DNA from: Hymenobacter piscis
GTDB lineage: Bacteria > Bacteroidota > Bacteroidia > Cytophagales > Hymenobacteraceae
DNA length: 64,000 bases
Assembly: GCF_018760735.1 (NCBI RefSeq)
Contig: NZ_JAHHZN010000005.1
Location: 62,001 to 126,000, forward strand
Reading direction: 5' to 3'
Position numbers and translations under genes: made by a program. Of the stretch, positions 8,320 to 17,748 are shown one piece after another. The stretch's first letter is position 1. The number at the start of each line of letters is the position of its first letter. The notes under the pieces were generated by a model. The model saw nothing but the letters and a program-made list of their open reading frames with translations. It had not been told where the DNA came from and searched no databases.

Positions 8320-9345
8320 ATGTCTAGAACGAAAATACTGGTGACGGGAGGCGCGGGCTACATTGGCTCGCACGCGGTGGTGGAGCTGTACGAGGCCGGT
8401 TTTCAGCCGGTTATCATCGACAACTTCAGCAACTCGCGGGAGTCGGCGCTGCGCGGCGTGGAAGAAATTCTGGGCGTGAAAGTACCGCTGCACCGCATCG
8501 ACTGCAATGATGCCGAGGCGTTGCGCGCGGTGTTTGCCGAGGAAGGCAGCCTGCGCGGCGTGATTCACTTCGCGGCTTACAAAGCCGTGGGCGAGTCGAT
8601 GCAGAAGCCACTGGAATACTACCAGAACAATGTGGGCTCCCTGCTGACGTTGCTGCAGGTGATGCGCGAGTTTGGCGTGGAGGCCCTGGTGTTCTCGTCG
8701 TCGTGCACCGTGTACGGCGTGCCCGACGCGCTGCCCGTAACCGAGCAGACGCCGACCAAAAAGGCCAACTCGCCCTACGGTGCCACTAAGCAGATGTGCG
8801 AAGACATCCTGCGCGACGTGGCTGCTGCGCCCGGCAACATGCTGCGCACCATTCTGCTGCGCTACTTCAACCCGATCGGGGCCCACGCCTCGGCCAAAAT
8901 CGGGGAGCTGCCGCTGGGCGTGCCCCAGAACCTGATTCCGTACGTGACCCAGACGGCCGCCGGTATCCGCGAGCAGCTCACGGTGAACGGTGACACCTAC
9001 GATACGCCCGACGGCACCAACATCCGCGACTACGTGCACGTGGTGGATCTGGCCAAGGCCCACGTGGTGGCCGTACAGCGCCTGCTCGACCAGCAGGGCG
9101 AGACGGTAGAAACCTTCAACGTGGGTACCGGCCGCGGCAACTCGGTGCTGGAAGTGGTGCAGGCCTTCGAGCGCGCCACCGGCCAGAAGCTGAACTACAA
9201 AATCGGCCCGGCCCGTCCCGGCGACGTGCCGGCCATCTACGCCGACGTCACCCGCTCGGTGGAAACCCTGGGCTTCCAGACATCTGCCTCCCTGGAGGAA
9301 GCCCTGGCTAGCTCCTGGAAGTGGCAGCAGGCCTTGGGTAAGTAA
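8320..9345 (+). CDS. galE: UDP-glucose 4-epimerase
   Basis: Interconverts UDP-glucose and UDP-galactose. 341 residues, normal for GalE. The NAD site TGGAGYIGSH is near the N-terminus, followed by the serine segment SSSCTVYG and the YGATK form of the catalytic YxxxK. RYFNPIGAH and NIRDYVHVVDLA are GalE hallmarks. The ATG at 8320 directly abuts the heptamer hairpin. Confidence 0.95.
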   Translation: MSRTKILVTGGAGYIGSHAVVELYEAGFQPVIIDNFSNSRESALRGVEEILGVKVPLHRIDCNDAEALRAVFAEEGSLRGVIHFAAYKAVGESMQKPLEYYQNNVGSLLTLLQVMREFGVEALVFSSSCTVYGVPDALPVTEQTPTKKANSPYGATKQMCEDILRDVAAAPGNMLRTILLRYFNPIGAHASAKIGELPLGVPQNLIPYVTQTAAGIREQLTVNGDTYDTPDGTNIRDYVHVVDLAKAHVVAVQRLLDQQGETVETFNVGTGRGNSVLEVVQAFERATGQKLNYKIGPARPGDVPAIYADVTRSVETLGFQTSASLEEALASSWKWQQALGK

Positions 9346-9360
9346 ACGAGAAAAAAGAAC

Positions 9361-9476
9361 GTCATGCTGAGCGAAGGCGCAGCCGCAGTCGAAGCATCTC
9401 TACCGAGGGTAATCAATTACTACCACAACGAAGCGGTAGAGATGCTTCGACTACGCTCCGCTTCGCTCAGCATGAC
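9361..9476. repeat. GTCATGCTGAGC-type palindrome
   Basis: The left arm starts at 9361 with GTCATGCTGAGCGAAG and runs to CATCTCTACCG (about 9405). The right arm (9434-9476) is its reverse complement with small differences in the middle. The loop is about 28 bases and AT-rich. It lies between galE and rmlB, ending 21 bases before the rmlB ATG. It resembles repeats at 17.6, 34.6 and 57.1 kb. Confidence 0.85.
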
Positions 9477-9497
9477 GGGCAATAAATAATTCAAGCC

Positions 9498-10550
9498 ATG
9501 AAAATCATCATCACCGGCGGGGCCGGCTTCATTGGGTCGCACGTGGTGCGCCTGTTCGTGACCAAGTATCCGGAGTATCAGATTCTGAACCTGGATGCAT
9601 TGACTTACGCCGGCAACCTCGAAAACCTGCGCGACATTGAAAACGCGCCCAACTACCGCCTGGTGAAAGGCGACATCACCGACCAGGCTTTCGTGGACAA
9701 CCTGTTTGCCACCGAGGAGCCCGACGCCGTGATTCACCTGGCTGCCGAAAGCCACGTGGACCGCAGCATCACCGACCCGCTGGCCTTCGTGAAGACCAAC
9801 GTGCTGGGCACGGTGCATCTGCTGAACGCCGCCAAAAACCTGTGGAAGCCGCTGGGCTACGAGGGCAAGGTGTTCTACCACGTAAGCACCGACGAGGTGT
9901 ACGGTTCCCTGGACTTTGGTCCCGAGATGTTCACCGAGGAAACTAGCTACGACCCCCGCTCGCCCTACTCGGCCTCCAAGGCATCGTCGGACCACTTTGT
10001 GCGGGCCTGGCACCACACCTACCACATGCCGGTGAAGCTGAGCAACTGCTCCAACAACTACGGCCCCAACCACTTCCCCGAGAAGCTGATTCCGCTGGCC
10101 ATCCACCGCATTCAGCACGGCGAGGCCATTCCGGTGTACGGCAAGGGCGAAAACGTGCGCGACTGGCTGTTCGTGAAAGACCACGCCACCGCCATCGACG
10201 CCGTGTTCCACAAGGGCAAAGTGGGCGACACCTACAACATCGGCGGCGTAAACGAGTGGGCAAACCTAGAGTTGATTCATCTGCTCTGCGACACCCTGGA
10301 CGAGAAAACCGGCAAGGAGCAAGGTACCTCGCGCAAGCTCATCAAGTTCGTAACGGACCGCGCCGGTCACGACCTGCGCTACGCCATCGACTCGAGCAAA
10401 ATCATGAACGAGCTAGGCTGGAAGCCCTCTGTAACCTTCGAGCAGGGCCTGAGCCAGACGGTGGATTGGTATTTGGAAAACGAGGAGTGGCTCAACAACG
10501 TCACCAGCGGCGCGTACCAGGATTACTACCAGAAGCAGTACAGTCGGTAA
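9498..10550 (+). CDS. rmlB: dTDP-glucose 4,6-dehydratase
   Basis: Second step of dTDP-6-deoxyhexose synthesis. 350 residues, extended SDR family. It shows the NAD site TGGAGFIGSH, the catalytic triplet in VSTDEVYGS and the YSASK form of YxxxK. LAAESHVDRSI and NCSNNYGPNHFPEKL are diagnostic for RmlB. rmlA lies two genes downstream; rmlC and rmlD are absent from the window, so the final sugar (rhamnose or another) cannot be told. Confidence 0.96.
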   Translation: MKIIITGGAGFIGSHVVRLFVTKYPEYQILNLDALTYAGNLENLRDIENAPNYRLVKGDITDQAFVDNLFATEEPDAVIHLAAESHVDRSITDPLAFVKTNVLGTVHLLNAAKNLWKPLGYEGKVFYHVSTDEVYGSLDFGPEMFTEETSYDPRSPYSASKASSDHFVRAWHHTYHMPVKLSNCSNNYGPNHFPEKLIPLAIHRIQHGEAIPVYGKGENVRDWLFVKDHATAIDAVFHKGKVGDTYNIGGVNEWANLELIHLLCDTLDEKTGKEQGTSRKLIKFVTDRAGHDLRYAIDSSKIMNELGWKPSVTFEQGLSQTVDWYLENEEWLNNVTSGAYQDYYQKQYSR

Positions 10551-10652
10551 TGTGATGCATGTGAAAATGTGCGGGATGTGAAAAATGAATTGCATTCGGC
10601 CTAGTATTTCATTTTTTACATTCATTCACATTCCGCACATTCCAACACATTA
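10551..10652. repeat. Imperfect inverted repeat (GTGAAAATG/CACATT words)
   Basis: The left arm (10551-10590) is a run of TGTGA/ATGTG words. The right arm (10607-10652) is its imperfect reverse complement, both containing a long match around TTCATTTTTnACAT and GCACATT. It starts immediately after the rmlB stop and ends five bases before the next GTG start. Same architecture as the other intergenic hairpins, but more degenerate. Confidence 0.6.
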
Positions 10653-10657
10653 GTATC

Positions 10658-11665
10658 GTGTACAACACTCCTTTTCACGACCAGCCGCTCGATAATCTGA
10701 GCTTCCTCGTTACCGGCGGGGCCGGCTTCATTGGCTCGAACTTGGTGGAATACCTGCTCAAGTACGGCGCCAAAGAGGTGCGTGTACTGGACAACTTCTC
10801 CAACGGCTTCCGCAAAAACGTGGCGCTGTTCGAAAGCAACCCGGCCCTGCGCGTCATCGAGGGCGACATCCGGGACCGGCAGACCTGTATTGATGCCTGC
10901 CAGGGTATTGACGTGGTGCTGCACCAGGCGGCCCTGGGCTCCGTGCCGCGCTCCATCAACGACCCCATCACGAGCAACGACGTGAACGTGGGCGGCTTCG
11001 TGAACATGCTGGTGGGAGCCAAGGAAGCGGGCGTGAAGCGTTTCGTGTACGCGGCCTCCAGCTCCACCTACGGCGACCATAAGGCCCTGCCGAAAGTGGA
11101 GGACCGCATTGGCAAGCCCCTCTCGCCCTACGCCGTCACCAAGTACGCCAACGAGCTGTACGCCGACGTGTTTGGCAAGACCTACGGCATGGAAATCATC
11201 GGGCTGCGGTACTTCAACATCTTCGGCCCGCGCCAGGACCCGAATGGGGCCTACGCCGCCGTGATTCCGCTGTTCATTGATGCCGTGCTGGAAGGCCGCC
11301 CGCCCCGCATGAACGGCGACGGGGGACAGACCCGCGACTTCACCTTCGTGGAAAACTGCGTGCAGGCCAACATCAAGGCGGCGCTGGTGCAGAACCCTGA
11401 GGCGGTGAACCAGGTGTACAACGTGGCCGTGGCCGACCGCACCTCGCTCAACGACCTGTTCAACATTCTGAAGGCAGAAGCCGGCTCCGACATCACGCCC
11501 GAGTACGGCCCCGACCGCGCCGGCGACATCCGAGACTCGTTAGCCGACATCAGCAAGGCCCAGAACCTGCTCGGCTACCAGCCCCAGATTCGCATTCAGG
11601 AAGGTTTGCAGAAGACGCTGGACTGGTTCAAGGCCAACCAGGCGTTTATTGCCGAGCGGAATTAA
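10658..11665 (+). CDS. UDP-N-acetylglucosamine 4-epimerase (WbpP/TviC-like)
   Basis: 335 residues from a GTG at 10658. Extended SDR with VTGGAGFIGSNLVEYLL, the serine segment AASSSTYGDHKALPKVED and YAVTK as YxxxK. ALGSVPRSINDPITSN and RYFNIFGPRQDPNGAYAAVIP are typical of WbpP/TviC epimerases, which act on UDP-GlcNAc/UDP-GalNAc or the uronates. It pairs functionally with the 6-dehydrogenase at 6931. The choice between acetamido-sugar and uronic acid substrate is not settled by sequence alone. Confidence 0.88.
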   Translation: MYNTPFHDQPLDNLSFLVTGGAGFIGSNLVEYLLKYGAKEVRVLDNFSNGFRKNVALFESNPALRVIEGDIRDRQTCIDACQGIDVVLHQAALGSVPRSINDPITSNDVNVGGFVNMLVGAKEAGVKRFVYAASSSTYGDHKALPKVEDRIGKPLSPYAVTKYANELYADVFGKTYGMEIIGLRYFNIFGPRQDPNGAYAAVIPLFIDAVLEGRPPRMNGDGGQTRDFTFVENCVQANIKAALVQNPEAVNQVYNVAVADRTSLNDLFNILKAEAGSDITPEYGPDRAGDIRDSLADISKAQNLLGYQPQIRIQEGLQKTLDWFKANQAFIAERN

Positions 11666-11766
11666 CTGTCAAAACGGGTAGCTGGGCGAGTGGCTGAAGA
11701 GTTGGTTACGGCCGACCAGATCCATTCAACAATTCGTCCATTTAGCCATTCAACAATCTCCCCACT

Positions 11767-12639
11767 ATGAAAGGTATTATCCTCGCCGGCGGCTCCGGCA
11801 CCCGGTTGCATCCTCTCACACTGGCCGTATCCAAGCAGATGATGCCGGTGTACGACAAGCCGATGGTGTATTATCCGCTGTCCATCCTGATGATGGCCGG
11901 CATCCGGGAAATCCTCATCATCACCACGCCCCACGACCAGGCGCAGTTCAAGAAGCTGCTCGGCGATGGCTCCAACCTGGGTTGCCGCTTCGAGTACGTG
12001 GTGCAGGAGGTGCCCAACGGCTTGGCCCAGGCCTTCGTGCTGGGGGCTGACTTCATCGGTACCGATAAAGTGGCCCTGGTGCTCGGCGACAACATCTTCC
12101 ACGGCGAAGGCATGGAGGAACTGCTCAAGAGCAACAACGACCCCGACGGCGGCGTGGTGTATGCCTACCACGTGCACGACCCCGAGCGCTACGGCGTGGT
12201 GGAGTTCGATGCCAACAACAAGGCCCTCAGCATTGAGGAGAAGCCCGCCAAGCCCAAGAGCAACTACGCCGTGCCCGGCCTGTACTTCTACGACAACGAC
12301 GTGGTGCAGATTGCCCGCGACCTGAAGCCCAGCCCCCGCGGCGAGTACGAAATCACCGACGTGAACCAGGAGTACCTGCGCCGCGGCAAGCTGAAAGTAG
12401 GCATCCTGGGCCGCGGCACCGCCTGGCTGGACACGGGTACCTTCGAAAGCCTGATGCAGGCCGGCGAGTTCGTGCGCGTGCTGGAGCAGCGCCAGGGCCT
12501 GAAGGTGGGCTCGATTGAGGAAGTGGCCTACCGCCAGGGCTTTATCGACGCCGACCAGCTGCGCAAAATTGCCGAGCCCCTGCGCAAGAGCGGCTACGGC
12601 GACTACCTCATGCGCCTGCCCGAGCAGCTGCTGATGTAA
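11767..12639 (+). CDS. rmlA: Glucose-1-phosphate thymidylyltransferase
   Basis: Makes dTDP-glucose from dTTP and glucose-1-phosphate. 290 residues, the normal length. The nucleotide-binding start is [18 protein letters not shown], with [17 protein letters not shown] and the metal-site [30 protein letters not shown] and GTAWLDTG complete the RmlA pattern. Last gene of the block; the large palindrome at 12661-12755 separates it from convergent chrA. Confidence 0.97.
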   Translation: MKGIILAGGSGTRLHPLTLAVSKQMMPVYDKPMVYYPLSILMMAGIREILIITTPHDQAQFKKLLGDGSNLGCRFEYVVQEVPNGLAQAFVLGADFIGTDKVALVLGDNIFHGEGMEELLKSNNDPDGGVVYAYHVHDPERYGVVEFDANNKALSIEEKPAKPKSNYAVPGLYFYDNDVVQIARDLKPSPRGEYEITDVNQEYLRRGKLKVGILGRGTAWLDTGTFESLMQAGEFVRVLEQRQGLKVGSIEEVAYRQGFIDADQLRKIAEPLRKSGYGDYLMRLPEQLLM

Positions 12640-12660
12640 GCGGCGAGGTGGTGGAATAGC

Positions 12661-12755
12661 GAGATAGTGAAATGGTGAGTTGATGTTTCAGGAACCTGTT
12701 TGCGCCACTTGCGCAAGTGGTGTACTGAAACATCAACTCACCATTTCACTATCTC
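12661..12755. repeat. Palindrome with GTGAAATGGTGAGTTGATGTT arms
   Basis: A perfect 30-bp arm (12661-12690) is repeated inverted at 12726-12755. The loop holds an inner perfect palindrome CCACTTGCGCAAGTGG (12705-12720). The arms fall into 8-base words (AGTGAAAT, GGTGAGTT). It lies between convergent rmlA and chrA, where it can also serve as a terminator. The loop segment CCTGTTTGCGC...TGCGCAAGTGG recurs at 50.4 kb. Confidence 0.9.
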
Positions 12756-12767
12756 ACCATCTCGCTT

Positions 12768-14030
12768 CTAAAACACCAGCCCCGCTACCAATGCCACACC
12801 CACGATAACGTAGGACGGGACTTTCTCCCAAAGCAGCAGCAGAAACGTAACCCCGATCAGGCCGAGGTTGATGGGGGTATCGGGGAGGGGGTGGTAGAGG
12901 AGGAAGGTGGCCGCCCAGACCAGTCCGGCCGATACGGCGTTGATGCCTTCCAGGGAAGCCTTCACCACCCGGTAACGCTTGAGCTGGTCCCAGAAGCGGA
13001 TCAGAAAGAAAATCAGCAGCGTACCGGGCATGAAAATGCCCGCCGCGCCGACTACCGCGCCCAGCAGCTGCCCACTCAGGCCCTGGCCCTCCGGGCGCAT
13101 GGCCAAGGCCCCGATGTAGGCGGCAAAAGCGAAGTTCGGGCCCGGCAGGGCCTGCACCAGCCCCAGGCCCGAGAGAAACTCTTCGGAACTCAGGTAGTGC
13201 TTGAACTCCACGAACTCGGTGTACAGCAGCGGGGCCAGCACCTGCCCGCCCCCGAACACAAGGCTGCCGTTGCGGTAGAAGTTTTCGAACAACCGCACGG
13301 GCAGCAACTGGGTGTACTGGCCCAGCACAGCAGCCCCAATCAGCACGCCCAGCCACAGCACGAAGTTGGCCCACTCAATCTGGAGCGGAAGCTTATCTTC
13401 CTGGGGCAGCTTGCGGTAGCGGAAAGTGGTTACGAGGCCGCCGGCCACCAGCAGCAGGGGCATCAGCCAGGGCACCTGCACCCAATACACCAGCAATGCT
13501 GCCGTAACCATCAGGCCCACGGCCGTTTTGGTGTGAATGACCTTCTGGGCAATCTTGTAGGCCGAATACGCTACGAATCCCACTGCTACCGGCTGCACGT
13601 ACTGCACCAGCCGCATTACCAGGTCCTTGTCGAGGTAGCTGATGGAGAGGCCGGCTACCGTCATGATGATGACGGCTGGCAGCATCCAGATCAGCAGCGT
13701 AAGGTAGGCCAGGTTGGGTCCGCCCAGCCGGAAGCCGATGGCCGTAATGGTCTGGGTGGAGGTGGGGCCGGGCAGGATCTGACACAGGGCCATCAGCTCC
13801 AGCAGCTCGGGGGCCGTGAGGTAGCGGCGCTTGTCTACCAGCAGGCGCAGCATCATGGCCAGGTGGGCCTGGGGGCCACCGAAGGCGGTGAGGCCCAGGG
13901 CAGCCACATCTTTAAGAAAGATGAGGTTGCGTACCCGTTTTACCCGCTTGCTACGGCGGGGCGGCGGAGCCAGCTGGATGTCGTCGGGGGGCGCAATCAA
14001 GTGCGGAGGCAATAAGGGAAGGCCGACCAA
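12768..14030 (-). CDS. chrA: Chromate efflux transporter, CHR family
   Basis: Inner-membrane chromate exporter of the long two-domain type, about 420 residues with 10 or more hydrophobic segments. Each half carries the CHR signature: FGGPQAHLAMM with ILPGPTSTQTITAIGF in the first, and FGGGQVLAPLLYTEFV with LPGPNFAFAAYIG in the second. The start is uncertain: no ATG exists near the N-terminus. TTG at 14028-14030 overlaps a TATCTTGG promoter-like sequence, so TTG at 13998-14000 is also possible. No regulatory chrB gene is adjacent. Confidence 0.9.
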   Translation of the reverse strand: MVGLPLLPPHLIAPPDDIQLAPPPRRSKRVKRVRNLIFLKDVAALGLTAFGGPQAHLAMMLRLLVDKRRYLTAPELLELMALCQILPGPTSTQTITAIGFRLGGPNLAYLTLLIWMLPAVIIMTVAGLSISYLDKDLVMRLVQYVQPVAVGFVAYSAYKIAQKVIHTKTAVGLMVTAALLVYWVQVPWLMPLLLVAGGLVTTFRYRKLPQEDKLPLQIEWANFVLWLGVLIGAAVLGQYTQLLPVRLFENFYRNGSLVFGGGQVLAPLLYTEFVEFKHYLSSEEFLSGLGLVQALPGPNFAFAAYIGALAMRPEGQGLSGQLLGAVVGAAGIFMPGTLLIFFLIRFWDQLKRYRVVKASLEGINAVSAGLVWAATFLLYHPLPDTPINLGLIGVTFLLLLWEKVPSYVIVGVALVAGLVF

Positions 14031-14101
14031 GATACGGGTTGCGCACCGATTCCGGCAGACTGTTCCGCCCGACCTTCAACAAGTTCAGGAGTCGGCATAC
14101 A

Positions 14102-14134
14102 AAAACGCCTGCTCCGGACTGGAACAGGCGTTTT
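14102..14134 (-). terminator. Terminator of the 2OG oxygenase gene
   Basis: AAAACGCCTG (14102-14111) pairs with CAGGCGTTTT (14125-14134). On the minus strand a run of five T follows. It sits 24 bases past the stop of the gene at 14158. Confidence 0.75.
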
Positions 14135-14157
14135 CAAGGGTAGTCAGAGGGGGCGAA

Positions 14158-15135
14158 TTACTTCTTCTTCAGGCCCAGCTCAATCAGGCGCTCATTGAGA
14201 AATTCCCCGGCCGTGATGTCGGCTTCCTTCTTGGGGTTTTCAGCCGTTACGCAGCTGTCAAGCGCCGCCAGGCTCATTTCGGAGCGGGGGTGCATGAAGA
14301 ACGGGATGCTGTAACGCGAAGAGTTCATCTTCTCGCGGGGCGGGTTCACCACGCGGTGAATGGTGCTCTTGAGCACGCCGTTGGTCAGGCGCTGGAGCAT
14401 GTCGCCCACGTTCACCACAATCTGGTCGGGCAGGGCCGTGATGGGAATCCATTTACCGTCGCGGCGCAGCACCTGCAGGCCATCGGCCGAGGCACCCATC
14501 AGCAGCGTAATCAGGTTGATGTCGCCGTGCTCGGCGGCGCGGACGGCATCGGCCGGCACCTCATCGGGGTTTTCGATGGGGTAGTAATGGATGGGGCGCA
14601 GGATGCTGTTGCCGTTGCGCACCTTATCGTCGAAGTAGTTCTCCGGCAGCTCCAGGTACAGAGCAATGGCACGCAGCACGTCTTTGCCGGCGGCCTCGAG
14701 CGTTTTGTAAGTCGTCAGGGACGTATCGGCGAAGCTGGCTACTTCCGAGGGCCAGATGTTGTCCGGATACTCGGCCCCGATGGGGTCGTTGGCGTCGTCA
14801 ACCTCCTGGCCCACGTGGTAGAACTCCTTCAGGTCGCCGGTGTTGCGGCCCTTGGCGTGCTCCTTGCCCTTGCTCACGTAGCCGCGCTGGCCCGCCAGTT
14901 CCGGCTTTTCGTACTGCTGCTTTACGTCGTCGGGCAGGGTGAAAAAGGCCTTCACGTCGGCGTAGAGCTTATCGGTCTGCTCGTTGGAGAGGCCGTGGTT
15001 CTTGAGGGCTACAAAGCCGATGCTCTGGTAGGCTTCGCCGAGTTGCTGCACAAAGCGGGCCTTGCGCTCGGGGTCACCGGAACGGAAATCGGCCAGGTCG
15101 AGGGACGGAATGGCGTCCAGCAGTTTATCTTCCAT
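14158..15135 (-). CDS. 2-oxoglutarate/Fe(II) oxygenase, isopenicillin N synthase-like
   Basis: 325 residues. The N-terminal DIOX_N-type region includes GFVALKNHGLS. The catalytic jelly roll shows the Fe(II) ligands His203 and Asp205 (AEHGDINLITLL) and His260 (STIHRVVNPP), plus the co-substrate pair Arg274/Ser276 (NSSRYSIPFF). All key residues are intact, so it should be an active dioxygenase. Substrate is unknown; there is no beta-lactam or other biosynthetic context. It stands as a single gene with its own terminator. Confidence 0.85.
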   Translation of the reverse strand: MEDKLLDAIPSLDLADFRSGDPERKARFVQQLGEAYQSIGFVALKNHGLSNEQTDKLYADVKAFFTLPDDVKQQYEKPELAGQRGYVSKGKEHAKGRNTGDLKEFYHVGQEVDDANDPIGAEYPDNIWPSEVASFADTSLTTYKTLEAAGKDVLRAIALYLELPENYFDDKVRNGNSILRPIHYYPIENPDEVPADAVRAAEHGDINLITLLMGASADGLQVLRRDGKWIPITALPDQIVVNVGDMLQRLTNGVLKSTIHRVVNPPREKMNSSRYSIPFFMHPRSEMSLAALDSCVTAENPKKEADITAGEFLNERLIELGLKKK

Positions 15136-15541
15136 CTGAATGCTGAAATTGTACTGATACGGGGGAGTACGTGGGCGGCAAGTTACTTAAAAACCGGCGC
15201 TGTTGCATATGGTTTCGCCCCTGACCCTTACCGGCGTGCAACAGTCCGCAGTCGGTTTACGTCCGTGTATATCGTGTCTGATAAAGGCCAGTCGGTAAAG
15301 GGGCAAAATCAAACTTTAACCGAGTGATTTGGGCCTTTCGGCGGCGGTAACGCGCAGAACACTGGATTTTTCCCCGTTATTGTTTCGCCGTTCCGGGTTG
15401 ACGGGCCGCGAAACAGTACTTTCCAGATAGGCTTTCACCGGAAGGCGAAACTTCTGGTCGCGTTGGGACGTCTTGAAAGTTCGCAAGCGGGTTGACCGAC
15501 ATGTACATCCTCCTGGAAGCCTTTGCTTTGACCTTGGTCGT
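15136..15541. other. Divergent intergenic region
   Basis: 406 bases between two divergent genes. It must contain both promoters. TACTTTCC around 15415 is a partial TAnnTTTG match. No gene or repeat was recognised. Confidence 0.4.
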
Positions 15542-17587
15542 ATGAATAATAAAAAGATAATATTGTCGTGGGGACTGATAGCGGGGGTATGTACGATGGC
15601 GCAGGCCCAACACGCGGTGTGGGCGGCCAAGGTGGTGGAGGTATCGTCGCAGAAAGCGGAGGGCAAAGAACCCTTTTCGCCGGAAAAGGTGCTGGGCGAA
15701 CCCAATGCCACGCCGCTGGGTCAGGCCAGCAACGAAGCCTGGATTCCGAAAAAAACCGGCACCAACGAATCGATTGAGGTTCGCTTTGTGAAATCCGTTA
15801 TTGCCCGGCAGGTAACGGTAGTGGAAAACTTCAACCCGGGCGCCATTACCAAAATCGAATTGGTGGATACCCGCGGCACCCGGCATCAGGTGTACGAGAA
15901 CGATACGCCCGGTCCTATTCCGGAGCAGTTTCGCACCTTGCAGGTCACCTTCGCCCCGGGCACCTACCGCACCATTGGAGTGGTCGTGACGCTGAATACC
16001 AAGGCGGTGAACGGGGTGAACCAGATTGACGCCATCGGGGTGGCCGACGTGGTGGATACGATGGTGAAAAAGGAGTTCAAGAACGACGAAAGCGTCGTGA
16101 GTTTCGACTCGGCCATGGTGAACCTGGGACCGACCGTCAACTCCAAGTATGTGGATACCCACCCGGTCATTTCGCCCGACGGCCGCACGCTGTTCTTCGC
16201 CCGGCAGGAAAGCCCCCAGAACGTGGGCGGCGCCCGCGACGCGCAGGACGTCTGGCTGAGCACCCTGGCCAACGCCGAAAAGAAATCCTGGAACCCGGCC
16301 AAAAATATCGGCAGCCCCATTAACACGCCCAACGACCCCAACGGCGTGGCCTCGGTATCGGCCAACGGCCAGCAGCTGCTCGTTATTGGCGTCTACCAAC
16401 CCGACGGGACCATTGTACCCAAGGGCCCCAGCATGACCCGGCGCACCGCCACCGGCTGGACCAAGCCGGAGAAAGTGGAGATTGAGGACTACTACAACGA
16501 CGACGCCGACCACGTCGACTTCTTCCTGGCTACCTCGGGGAAGGTGATGCTGATGGCCGTGGACCGCAAGGATGGCCAGGGCGAGCAGGATATTTACGTC
16601 TGCTTCCTCAAGCCCGACGGCAAAAGCTGGAGCCGGCCCCGCAACCTGGGGGCCAGTATCAATACCAAGAAGCCGGAATTTGCCCCCTTTCTGGCCTCCG
16701 ATAACAAAACGCTGTACTTCGCCTCCGAGGGCCACGGCGGCTACGGCAAGAGCGACGTGTTCTACTCCAAGCGTCTCGACGACAGCTGGACCAACTGGAG
16801 CAAGCCCCGCAACCTGGGCCCCACGGTTAATTCCCCCGATTTCGATGCCTATTACGTAGTGTCGGCGGCCGGTGAGGATGCGTATCTGGTGTCAGACCGC
16901 AAGGGCATTGATGGCTCCAAGGATATTTTTCGCATCAACCTCACGCCTAAATTCCGGCCCGAGGTGGTCACGCTGGTGCGTGGCCGGGTACTCGATGCGT
17001 CCTCCAAAAAGCCGGTGGCAGCCACTATCCGCTACGAAAATCTGCTCACGGGCGAGGAAATCGGGGTGGCCGAAACCAGCCCGATTGATGGTTCCTACAC
17101 CATCGTGCTGCCTTCGGGCACCCAGTACGGCTACCGCGCCGAAGCTAAGGACTACCTGGCCGAATCGGACAACCTCGACGTAACCGACCGCCAGAAATAT
17201 TCCGAAGTCACCCAGGATTTGTTTCTCGTGCCCTTCGCCGTGGGGCAGACCATCAAGCTCAACAACATCTTCTTCGCCCAGAGTAAGTACTTTCTGCGCG
17301 AGAATTCTTACCCGGAGCTGCTGCGCCTGGTGAAGATTCTGCGGGATTATCCGCAGGTGGAAATCAAGCTGGAAGGCCACACCGACAACCAGGGCGACCC
17401 CCAGCTGAACGTGAAGCTGAGCCTGGACCGGGTGAACGAGGTGAAAAAGTACCTGGTGCAGAAAGGCATTGCCAGCAGCCGTATCACCACCGAAGGCTAC
17501 GGCGGCAGCAAGCCCGTAGCCAGCAACGACCAGGAGGAAACCCGCCGCCTCAACCGCCGCGTAGAATTCCGGATTACGAAGAAGTAA
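15542..17587 (+). CDS. OmpA-family protein with PD40 repeats
   Basis: 681 residues from the ATG at 15542, chosen because it begins a signal peptide (MNNKKIILSWGLIAGVCTMAQA). Following domains: a galactose-binding-like region (residues about 25-180), WD40-like PD40 repeats with SPDGRTLFFARQ and DNKTLYFASEGHGGYG (about 210-470), a carboxypeptidase-regulatory-like domain (VRGRVLDASSKKPVAATI), and a C-terminal OmpA domain. The latter has the peptidoglycan-binding EGHTDNQGDPQLN and LSLDRVNEVKKYL. Probably outer-membrane or periplasmic and attached to peptidoglycan. Such proteins occur in gliding and secretion contexts in Bacteroidota, but no partner gene is here. Confidence 0.88.
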   Translation: MNNKKIILSWGLIAGVCTMAQAQHAVWAAKVVEVSSQKAEGKEPFSPEKVLGEPNATPLGQASNEAWIPKKTGTNESIEVRFVKSVIARQVTVVENFNPGAITKIELVDTRGTRHQVYENDTPGPIPEQFRTLQVTFAPGTYRTIGVVVTLNTKAVNGVNQIDAIGVADVVDTMVKKEFKNDESVVSFDSAMVNLGPTVNSKYVDTHPVISPDGRTLFFARQESPQNVGGARDAQDVWLSTLANAEKKSWNPAKNIGSPINTPNDPNGVASVSANGQQLLVIGVYQPDGTIVPKGPSMTRRTATGWTKPEKVEIEDYYNDDADHVDFFLATSGKVMLMAVDRKDGQGEQDIYVCFLKPDGKSWSRPRNLGASINTKKPEFAPFLASDNKTLYFASEGHGGYGKSDVFYSKRLDDSWTNWSKPRNLGPTVNSPDFDAYYVVSAAGEDAYLVSDRKGIDGSKDIFRINLTPKFRPEVVTLVRGRVLDASSKKPVAATIRYENLLTGEEIGVAETSPIDGSYTIVLPSGTQYGYRAEAKDYLAESDNLDVTDRQKYSEVTQDLFLVPFAVGQTIKLNNIFFAQSKYFLRENSYPELLRLVKILRDYPQVEIKLEGHTDNQGDPQLNVKLSLDRVNEVKKYLVQKGIASSRITTEGYGGSKPVASNDQEETRRLNRRVEFRITKK

Positions 17588-17597
17588 TTTTTGAGGA

Positions 17598-17746
17598 GTC
17601 AGAAGCTAGAAGCCGGGAGCTCTGTCATCCTGAGCAAAGCGAAGGACCTTATCTTACCAAAACGAGCCGTTGCTACGGCCGTTGGGGCAGGATAAGGTCC
17701 TTCGCTTTGCTCAGGATGACAGAGCTCCCGGCTTCTAGCTTCTGAC
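17598..17746. repeat. Nested palindrome with a 56-bp perfect stem
   Basis: The arm 17598-17653 is exactly reverse-complementary to 17691-17746. The outer part reads in heptamers on both sides (minus strand: TTAGAAG, TCAGAAG, CTAGAAG, CCGGGAG). The inner part is the GTCATCCTGAGC...GAAGGACCTTATC palindrome. The 37-base loop contains CGTTGCTACGGCCGTT, closely matched in the loop at 34.6 kb. It lies between convergent genes; the outermost heptamer includes the floA stop codon. Confidence 0.92.
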
Positions 17747-17748
17747 TT

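Noticed and set aside
14158..15135. Beta-lactam biosynthesis gene (isopenicillin N synthase)
   Set aside because: Only the oxygenase fold and metal ligands match. There is no ACV synthetase or other beta-lactam gene, and this superfamily is very broad.
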